Below, piece after piece: positions 7,288-12,305 of a stretch of 12,305 nt of DNA. The translations under genes and the position numbers were made by a program. Source of the DNA: Candidatus Latescibacterota bacterium (GTDB lineage Bacteria; Krumholzibacteriota; Krumholzibacteriia; Krumholzibacteriales; WJIX01); NCBI GenBank assembly GCA_030643145.1, contig DAOWMJ010000036.1, positions 1 through 12,305 on the forward strand. Direction: 5' to 3'. Numbering within the stretch: position 1 is the first letter of the stretch; every line of letters begins with the position of its first letter. The notes under the pieces are model-generated. The model did no database searches. It was not told the DNA's origin and worked only from the letters and a program-made list of their open reading frames with translations.

Positions 7288-8088
7288 CTACCGGAGATAG
7301 AATTTTAAATTGAGTTTTGTTCCTTTACCGACTTCACTTTTTATGGTCATTTCATCCGAATTTTTATCTATATTAGGTAACCCCATCCCTGAGCCGAACC
7401 CCATAGCTCTCATCTCTTCGGTTGCCGTCGTATATCCTTTTTGCATGGCCCGGTCTATATCGGGAATTCCCTTTCCGATGTCATCGAGGATCACCTCTAC
7501 CCAACTCGGTGTAACATTGAGAGTCACGTCTGCTCTCTTTGCGTGCATTACGACATTCATCTCTGCTTCATAAGTGGAGATTGCAATCCTTCTGACGAAG
7601 AGTGGATCAAATCCGATCTTTTTGAGCATCGATTTCACATTGGTCGACACCATGCCGGCGCTGGCAAAATCACTGCCCTCGATTTTGAACTCCTGGTGGA
7701 GTAACATCTCATTCTTTCGCTGTTCCCCCTCCACACCCGGGATGAATTCCGTTTCCACATTCTTCGCCGCTTCGATTTTCAGACAGGCATCATACATGTC
7801 ATGCTCCGACGAGAGCAGTATCATACCATTATCCCTGGCATATTTCTCCGATCCGTCCTTGGGGTGTTTACCCCTGATGAAGATAACTCCATTGAATTCT
7901 GCCATATGAGCAGAGATTACCGCCTGCCTGGAAGCTAATCCTGTCAGAAGGATCGACTCGGGTCGGCCGAAAGCAAGAACATCACTCATCAGATCTGAAG
8001 CATAGATGTGCTTTACTATAGTATCCAGTTTGTCTTCTCCCTCCAGCACCGAGGCTTCGAGAGCTTTCTTAATTGATCTTATCTTCAC
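7288..8088 (-). CDS. DRTGG-like domain fused to anti-sigma-factor-type ATPase (HATPase_c)
   Basis: A 266-residue protein. Residues about 22-108 match the DRTGG domain of the neighbouring gene (YASDLMSDVLA against FVSDMISDVMA, with similar spacing throughout). Residues about 125-266 form an RsbW/SpoIIAB-like GHKL ATP-binding domain, with the N box around YEAEMNVVMHA (N178), a G1 box DDIGKGIPD (202-210), a G2 box GFGSGMGLPN (230-239) and GKGTKL (254-259). Family members bind ATP and either phosphorylate a STAS anti-antagonist or hold a sigma factor; no such partner is in this window. The start is GTG, overlapping the preceding DRTGG stop (GTGA). Linked to an H-cluster protein, it likely belongs to a redox/H2 signalling switch. 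The ATPase fold is clear; target and output are unknown. Confidence 0.85.
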   Translation of the reverse strand: MKIRSIKKALEASVLEGEDKLDTIVKHIYASDLMSDVLAFGRPESILLTGLASRQAVISAHMAEFNGVIFIRGKHPKDGSEKYARDNGMILLSSEHDMYDACLKIEAAKNVETEFIPGVEGEQRKNEMLLHQEFKIEGSDFASAGMVSTNVKSMLKKIGFDPLFVRRIAISTYEAEMNVVMHAKRADVTLNVTPSWVEVILDDIGKGIPDIDRAMQKGYTTATEEMRAMGFGSGMGLPNIDKNSDEMTIKSEVGKGTKLNLKFYLR

Positions 8089-8417
8089 TGTCCAAGTCCA
8101 AGTTTATATAACTTTCCTACGAGTTCGAAAGTCGTAAGGTCCGACAACAAAACTGCTATCATGTATTTTGAAGCAAGATCTGCTGTTTCCTTTGGTACTT
8201 CCTTACCGCCGGAAATGATTATCGCTGAGGAGTCCACGAGATTGGCGGCAGAAACGATACTCTTGTGCGTCTGTATTGTAAGCCACAGGTTACCTGACTT
8301 GGCTCCCGCCATAACATCGCTGATCATGTCGGAGACAAAAACACCGGTTATTTCCCGCTCTTCGTATTCATTTAATGCCTTGAGTCCCAGTTTTTCAACA
8401 ATTTCTTTTGTAGTCAC
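8085..8417 (-). CDS. Stand-alone DRTGG domain protein
   Basis: A 110-residue protein made up almost wholly of one DRTGG domain (from about residue 20: EREITGVFVSDMISDVMAGA, then LWLTIQTHKSIVSAA and IIISGG). In other proteins this domain accompanies CBS domains and phosphotransacetylase, and it is thought to sense a small ligand; its function alone is not settled. It starts at GTG (8417) with GGGAGGA 6 bases upstream and overlaps the next gene by four bases. The next protein begins with a diverged copy of the same domain, so the two may pair. DRTGG proteins sitting beside RsbW-like ATPases and H-cluster proteins are a recurrent arrangement in anaerobes, to my knowledge, which supports a shared regulatory job here. 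Confidence 0.88.
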   Translation of the reverse strand: MTTKEIVEKLGLKALNEYEEREITGVFVSDMISDVMAGAKSGNLWLTIQTHKSIVSAANLVDSSAIIISGGKEVPKETADLASKYMIAVLLSDLTTFELVGKLYKLGLGQ

Positions 8418-8457
8418 AAGATTCCTCCCTGATCAATTAATTCAATACACAGTGGCA

Positions 8458-9009
8458 TCAAAAAAGAGATTTTCTATTGGTAACTTTTTCCTCTGAGAGC
8501 ATCCCAATATCATGGATCAGTTCTCCCCTGCACATCGATATATCATTTATCAGGTCATAGGATACAACCTTGATCCTCGACCTCGATGTATCTCTTCTCT
8601 GGTTGAAGTAGTCAGTCAAGATGTCAATTTTCTCCTCCGGGTATGGTTTTCCCTCTTCCCTCGGTAGAAAACCAAACGCCACAACCAACCATGTTTTCTC
8701 AGCTTCGAGAGTTTTCTGCATGATATCGATCCGGCATTCCGGGATACATCCCGTGCAATGAAGTAATCCCATAAGATCATGAAAGGTTTCAATATGACCA
8801 CACTCGGTGCAACGGAGATCGAAACTGAATGTTTGCGCGTTTTCAGCGCAATACCAGTGACAATCTCCTTCCCTATATTCATCACCGATCGCCGGAGGAG
8901 CATTCTCGGTAAAGAAGGTTCTCAGATCGTGACAGTGAAAACATCTTTCAAAAACAAGAAATCCAAACTTGATATTATCCATATCCCACCGATGTTGACA
9001 TCCAGTCAT
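8458..9009 (-). CDS. Cysteine-rich zinc-ribbon-like protein of unknown function
   Basis: I do not recognise the family. The 183-residue protein carries eleven Cys, ten of them in its first half: C4 with H6, C23 and C26 (CFHCH), C50 and C54, C67 and C70 (CTECGH), C85 and C88 (CTGC), and C92. These CxxC pairs suggest two zinc ribbons or, less likely, an Fe-S site. The second half (about 100-175) is mixed charged and hydrophobic sequence with one Cys (C160), no membrane segment and no signal peptide. A longer frame would start at 9060, but AAGGAGG sits 8 bases before the ATG at 9009, so I use that start. It leads the unit that continues into the DRTGG, ATPase and H-cluster genes, 40 bases before the first of them, which hints at a regulatory or assembly role. 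Confidence 0.75.
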   Translation of the reverse strand: MTGCQHRWDMDNIKFGFLVFERCFHCHDLRTFFTENAPPAIGDEYREGDCHWYCAENAQTFSFDLRCTECGHIETFHDLMGLLHCTGCIPECRIDIMQKTLEAEKTWLVVAFGFLPREEGKPYPEEKIDILTDYFNQRRDTSRSRIKVVSYDLINDISMCRGELIHDIGMLSEEKVTNRKSLF

Positions 9010-9017
9010 TTCCACTT

Positions 9018-9024
9018 CCTCCTT
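9018..9024 (-). promoter_or_regulatory. Shine-Dalgarno site AAGGAGG that sets the cysteine-rich gene start
   Basis: A near-perfect AAGGAGG lies 8 bases upstream of the ATG at 9009. It decides against the longer reading from 9060, whose extra 17 residues would then be translated across this site and the upstream inverted repeat. Confidence 0.8.
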
Positions 9025-9042
9025 TCTGCAGTGCCTTGAAGA

Positions 9043-9058
9043 GTTGTTTGGAAACAAC
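9043..9058. promoter_or_regulatory. Perfect 16-base inverted repeat, possible operator
   Basis: The repeat GTTGTTTGGAAACAAC has two 7-base arms around a 2-base centre. It lies 34-49 bases upstream of the cysteine-rich gene start. Written as TTGTT-N4-AACAA it has the 5-4-5 geometry of CRP/FNR-family sites with a variant half-site. It lies downstream of the candidate promoter, where a repressor or a short RNA hairpin would be plausible. I see the symmetry directly; the binding protein is unknown. Confidence 0.4.
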
Positions 9059-9107
9059 AATATAAATTCAGTTTTGCCATTAGCTATTATCAGCCATATC
9101 GTATTTC

Positions 9108-9136
9108 ATTTGAACATAGTTACAGAAACAAGTCAA
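9108..9136 (-). promoter_or_regulatory. Candidate sigma70-type promoter for the sensor/redox unit
   Basis: On the minus strand, TTGACT (9131-9136) is followed after 17 bases by TCAAAT (9108-9113), which is preceded by TG-T as in extended -10 promoters. Transcription would start near 9101 and give a leader of about 90 bases containing the inverted repeat and the ribosome site. The -10 matches only four of six positions. A weaker alternative, TTCAAA-17-GATAAT, lies just downstream. Confidence 0.35.
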
Positions 9137-9232
9137 AAGGATATTTAGTAATTTAAATTCAATTAAATAAAATTCTGCATAAATAAATTTTGTATAAAAC
9201 GGAAATTTAATGTTTTCTTCATAAGATCCCCG

Positions 9233-10282
9233 CTATTTGAATACATTTTGCATGAATACATTTTGCATAAAAAAGAGCGCGAAATAAGCCAAAAGCGCGG
9301 ACGCGAGCGGTGTCGCAATCCAACCAAGACTTATCTGGCCGAGTTTTTTAAAATTCAAATTTCTTCCGCCTTTTGCGAAACTGATCCCCATCACGGCACC
9401 AACAACCGCCTGTGATGAAGAAACCGGAACCAATGGAAATGAAGGCAAATGGCGTAAAGCAAGAAAGTTGTGTACTCCTTGTGACGCGAACAAGAATAAT
9501 GTTATCGAACTTGCCAGAACAACAACAAACGCCGTTACAGGGGAGAGCTTAAATATCCCTGACCCGACAGTCATCATAACTTTTTTAGAATATGTAAAAA
9601 TACCTACGGCAATTGCGATTCCACCCACGAGGAATAATTGCTGGATAGATGAAAAGTGCAATAACCCCGCAAGAGTAATATCTTCGAAAGGTGATGAATT
9701 AATGAAGACTCCCATCACATTACCAATATTATTCGCGCCTAAACTATAAGATCCAAATGCCCCAACTATTACGAGTCCGATTCTTGTATAAGCATCCAGC
9801 CGCATGAGATGTATCCGGGAACGTTCGACAATTTTCTTGACAAGATGAAAAAGCATAAAAGCAAAAAACGCTGACAAGACTGGAGAAAAGACCCAGCTTC
9901 CCACGATTTTTGAAAGCGCGCTCATGTTTGTGGCGGTTTGTGAAAAGAAGTTCCAACCAATAATGGCGCCGACAATCGCCTGAGATGTAGAAACAGGTAA
10001 CCCGGCTCTTGTCATCCACAGCACCGTAACAGCCGCGGCCAATGCAACAATAAACGCCCCGGCCAGTTCATTTACCGAACCCAACTCCCCCAAAGTGTGA
10101 GAAGCTCCGGCGCCACTTACAACAGCCCCAATAATAACAAACATCCCGGAGATTAAGGCCGCGGTTTTGAACCTGATCATCTTTGTTCCTACTGCTGTTC
10201 CAAAAATGTTCGCCGCGTCATTTGATCCCAGAGACCAACCCAGAAAAAGTCCGCTGGACAAGAATAATATGATAATTAACAT
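9233..10282 (-). CDS. PiT-family inorganic phosphate (anion) transporter
   Basis: A 349-residue, strongly hydrophobic membrane protein with about ten likely membrane segments, short for the family and without a long central loop. It has the two inverted PiT repeats: GSNDAANIFGTAVGT (19-33) with GLPVSTSQAIVGAIIG (94-109), and GANNIGNVMG (182-191) with PVSSSQAVVGAVMG (286-299). PiT proteins carry phosphate in symport with H+ or Na+; some relatives carry sulfate, which sequence alone does not exclude. The second repeat has Asn185 where many homologues have Asp. The start has a CGGAGAA site, and a DUF47 gene ends 23 bases upstream, the usual PiT partner. The C-terminus ends in a duplicated MQNVF from a 15-base tandem repeat. 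Confidence 0.93.
   Translation of the reverse strand: MLIIILFLSSGLFLGWSLGSNDAANIFGTAVGTKMIRFKTAALISGMFVIIGAVVSGAGASHTLGELGSVNELAGAFIVALAAAVTVLWMTRAGLPVSTSQAIVGAIIGWNFFSQTATNMSALSKIVGSWVFSPVLSAFFAFMLFHLVKKIVERSRIHLMRLDAYTRIGLVIVGAFGSYSLGANNIGNVMGVFINSSPFEDITLAGLLHFSSIQQLFLVGGIAIAVGIFTYSKKVMMTVGSGIFKLSPVTAFVVVLASSITLFLFASQGVHNFLALRHLPSFPLVPVSSSQAVVGAVMGISFAKGGRNLNFKKLGQISLGWIATPLASALLAYFALFFMQNVFMQNVFK
9239..9268 (-). repeat. 15-base perfect tandem repeat at the transporter C-terminus
   Basis: The unit ATGCAAAATGTATTC (minus strand) occurs twice in direct succession and encodes MQNVF-MQNVF just before the final Lys and stop. It is in frame and therefore adds five residues without harming the gene. 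It looks like a recent replication-slippage duplication. Confidence 0.95.
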
Positions 10283-10305
10283 AAGATTATTCTCCGGAAT
10301 TCAGC

Positions 10306-10959
10306 TTATATTCTTCGCTTAATCGCGTATACAGACAAACGTTCGGCAACTTGTTTCGACATATCGGAAACTGCCGCGATTTTTTCAGCGAAATATCTCA
10401 AATGAACTTTCTGACTGAGAGGTTCGATCCTGTCACTATTAAAAACCTTTCTCTTTAACTCTTCTTCCACATCGTCAGCTTCATGTTCATAAAATTGCAC
10501 TTTATTAACGTAATCGTTAACCATACCAATATCACGAAAGAAAGCTCGAGCTCCTTTCACCACCGCTTCTACAGTTTTTGAAGAAAGTTCCGCAAGTTCA
10601 ATAAAGTCATTTTTTAGAAATTCTCGAATATCAGGAGTTTCGATGGAAAATTGTTTTAGAACTTTCTCACAGATATCAATTATATCATCGAGAGTTTCGA
10701 GAAGACCGAGCACATCACCGCGAGATTCCGGGATTAGCATATAAGTATAAAGCTTGCGCTTTATGCCGCGCCGAACCTCATCCGCTTCACTTTCTAATAG
10801 AGAGATATCTTTAAAGTTCTTTTCAAACTTTTCTCTTTTTCCATTTACATACGCTTTTACACCTTCATTAAAGATCAACCCCGACCTGGTTACCTGATCA
10901 AGATAACCATCGATGGCGCTCTCCAGTTGTTTGGATTTTCTATTAAAAAAATTTGGCAT
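10306..10959 (-). CDS. DUF47 / PhoU-like regulator of the PiT transporter
   Basis: A 217-residue, all-helical, highly charged cytoplasmic protein of normal DUF47 (TIGR00153) length. It shows the PhoU-like acidic metal-binding motifs LESEADEVRR (about residues 55-64) and YEHEADDVEEELKR (about 157-170), and a central ETLDDIID segment. DUF47 proteins are generally found next to PiT transporters and are thought to modulate phosphate uptake, and the transporter follows here after 23 bases. The ATG at 10959 has AAAGGA 9 bases upstream. It begins 32 bases after the hydrogenase large subunit stop, so it may be co-transcribed with the hydrogenase, which is an unusual partner. Family assignment is firm; the mechanism is not established. 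Confidence 0.92.
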   Translation of the reverse strand: MPNFFNRKSKQLESAIDGYLDQVTRSGLIFNEGVKAYVNGKREKFEKNFKDISLLESEADEVRRGIKRKLYTYMLIPESRGDVLGLLETLDDIIDICEKVLKQFSIETPDIREFLKNDFIELAELSSKTVEAVVKGARAFFRDIGMVNDYVNKVQFYEHEADDVEEELKRKVFNSDRIEPLSQKVHLRYFAEKIAAVSDMSKQVAERLSVYAIKRRI

Positions 10960-10991
10960 ATTTTGAGTTCCTTTCTTTTAATAGAGAGCCC

Positions 10992-12305
10992 CTAATCACG
11001 GATAATTCTACGTAAAACAGTATCCGGGTCTTTTAGCAATCTGACTTCCAGGGGCATTTTGCCCGGCAGGCTGTGGGTGGCGCAGGAAAGACAAGGGTCA
11101 TACGCTCTGAATGCCATTTCAACCATGTTAAGCAACCCGTCATTGACATCACCGTTGTGGATCAGCCTTTTAGCCACCCGTTCTATCTCCATGTTCATAG
11201 CGGCGGCGTTGGCTACCGTCGCAACAATCAGATTCGCGGCGGTAATAATCCCTTTTCCATCAGATTTATAATGATGAATAAGGGTCCCCCTCGGGGCCTC
11301 CACAACACCAATGCCTTCTTTTGGAGTACCCAATTCCATATTTCTTATGTCGGAAGAGGTTAATTCTTCAAACGCGGAAAGTTCTACAAGGCGTTCCGCC
11401 GCGTAAAGTACCTCGACAAGACGAGCCCAGTGATTCGCGAGAGTATTATGGACAGGTTTACAGCCAATTGTGGCAAACAGCCGTTCATATTCCTCATGGG
11501 CGAGAGGTGTTGCCATTCCATCAGCCACGTTAAGACGGGCAAGAGGAGCAACCCGGTAAATACCGCTCTTTTTCCCATCGACAATCCCTTTCCAGCCGAT
11601 CTTTCGCAGATAGGGAAATTTAATAAATGTCCAGGGTTCAACATGTTCAGCGATTATTCCAGCATAATCAGCTTCCTTAAATTGTTCGATCTGCTTACCT
11701 GTCTGATCAACCACACGAATGTCACCGTCATATAGATTAACCTTCATGTTCCCGTCAACCATTCCCATATAATTGGTTTCCAGGTAATAGGTATCAGAGA
11801 GAATGATATCCACGTACGATTTATTTTCCAGCACAATATCATTAAACGCCTGAAGAGTTATTTTCGCGAACTCTACAGCATCATTCGCGAATTCTTTCAG
11901 GTTTTTCCGTGCTTCTTCAGTTACCTGTTTTGCCACTCCCCCCGGAAGTCCCAATACAGGATGGATTGGTTTGCCGCCCAGTTCCGCCATGAGCGCGCGA
12001 CAGCGTTTTCGTATTTCAATAACCTTTTTACCCATCTCAACACCGACTTTATCAATCACACCCAGGATGTTACGAGTTCCTTTCGGAGCATCGGGGCCAA
12101 CGATAAAGTCAGGTCCGCCGAGAAAATAGAAATGAAGCAGGTGGTCTTCGAATATGAACAGATTATAGAACAGTTCCCGGATAGCCCTTGCAGCCAAAGT
12201 CGGTTTAACCTGATATAGGGAATCAAGGGCTTTTGTCGCCGCCATGTGGTGGGCCGTCGGACAGACACCGCAGATTCGTGATGTAATCTGCGGCATTTCT
12301 TCCGC
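10992..12305 (-). CDS. [NiFe] hydrogenase large (alpha) subunit, group 3-like, N-terminus cut by the right edge
   Basis: At least 437 residues; the frame stays open to the edge (Ala-Glu-Glu before the first Met), so that Met at 12296 is internal and the true start lies outside. Numbered from that Met, the proximal Ni-binding motif RICGVC (C9, C12) with PTAHH and the distal motif DPCLSCATH (C402, C405, H408) provide the four Ni-Fe cysteines. IRELFYNLFIFEDHLLHFYF (39-58) and the following GGPDF are typical of soluble group 3 (MvhA/HydL/sulfhydrogenase alpha) proteins. It would oxidise or evolve H2 with a small subunit that should lie just beyond the edge. A tail of 26 residues follows H408; in many [NiFe] enzymes such a tail is removed during maturation. 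Group 3c versus 3d or bifurcating HydABCSL type cannot be decided here. Confidence 0.93.
   Translation of the reverse strand, partial: AEEMPQITSRICGVCPTAHHMAATKALDSLYQVKPTLAARAIRELFYNLFIFEDHLLHFYFLGGPDFIVGPDAPKGTRNILGVIDKVGVEMGKKVIEIRKRCRALMAELGGKPIHPVLGLPGGVAKQVTEEARKNLKEFANDAVEFAKITLQAFNDIVLENKSYVDIILSDTYYLETNYMGMVDGNMKVNLYDGDIRVVDQTGKQIEQFKEADYAGIIAEHVEPWTFIKFPYLRKIGWKGIVDGKKSGIYRVAPLARLNVADGMATPLAHEEYERLFATIGCKPVHNTLANHWARLVEVLYAAERLVELSAFEELTSSDIRNMELGTPKEGIGVVEAPRGTLIHHYKSDGKGIITAANLIVATVANAAAMNMEIERVAKRLIHNGDVNDGLLNMVEMAFRAYDPCLSCATHSLPGKMPLEVRLLKDPDTVLRRIIRD

Larger units (their letters stand above)
9010..9232. other. AT-rich intergenic region between the transporter and the sensor unit
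   Basis: This 223-base stretch is the longest gap in the window and clearly richer in A+T than the genes around it. It holds the candidate promoter, the inverted repeat and the ribosome site listed separately. I found no GC-rich hairpin with a U-run after the transporter stop, so read-through from the hydrogenase/phosphate genes cannot be excluded. No coding frame is convincing in it. Confidence 0.7.

Noticed and set aside
9043..9058. Rex operator
   Set aside because: The half-sites resemble TTGTT/AACAA but the centre is 4 bases, where Rex sites need 8 between these half-sites, so I list only an unassigned inverted repeat.
9010..9060. Longer N-terminus for the cysteine-rich protein
   Set aside because: It would run through the inverted repeat and an AAGGAGG ribosome site placed correctly for the ATG at 9009.
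9140..9232. Terminator after the phosphate transporter
   Set aside because: The DNA is AT-rich with short AT palindromes only; no GC-rich stem followed by a T-run on the minus strand.

Overview
The window is one face of an anaerobic energy-metabolism region. All thirteen genes I can support lie on the minus strand and read from right to left. I see no convincing plus-strand gene, RNA gene, CRISPR array or insertion sequence. Good Shine-Dalgarno sites, Nuo/Nfn-type electron-transfer subunits, a [NiFe] hydrogenase, an H-cluster protein and an RsbW-like ATPase point to a strictly anaerobic, H2-metabolising, fermentative or syntrophic bacterium of middling GC content. I cannot place it in a phylum from this window.

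Right end (12305-9233): the C-terminal part of a group 3-like [NiFe] hydrogenase large subunit runs off the edge. Behind it, with gaps of about 32 and 23 bases, come a DUF47/PhoU-like protein and a PiT-family phosphate transporter. These three could share a transcript. An AT-rich gap of 223 bases (9010-9232) follows. It carries a candidate promoter and a perfect 16-base inverted repeat, and probably starts a second transcription unit.

Middle (9009-5990): a cysteine-rich, zinc-ribbon-like protein of unknown function, a stand-alone DRTGG protein, a DRTGG-HATPase (anti-sigma-factor-like) fusion, and an [FeFe]-hydrogenase-like protein. The last keeps the four H-cluster cysteines but has lost the usual proton-relay cysteine and glutamate. 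This resembles a HydS-type H2 or redox sensing module.

Left end (5927-1): five genes, four of the junctions overlapping, encode NuoE-like, NuoF-like and NuoG/formate-dehydrogenase-like subunits and then both halves of an NfnAB/SudBA-type ferredoxin:NADP(+) oxidoreductase. The NfnB half is cut by the window edge. The NuoG-like protein carries a complete molybdopterin-oxidoreductase fold, but Phe-Tyr stands where formate dehydrogenases have Sec/Cys-His.

Reading the region together, I infer a soluble flavin-based electron-bifurcating or confurcating complex linking NAD(H), NADP(H) and ferredoxin. It would sit downstream of an H2/redox sensing cassette and next to a [NiFe] hydrogenase. The individual families are known. 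The combination of a Nuo-type module with a catalytically empty Mo-domain subunit and a full Nfn pair in one translationally coupled chain is the most interesting part of the window.
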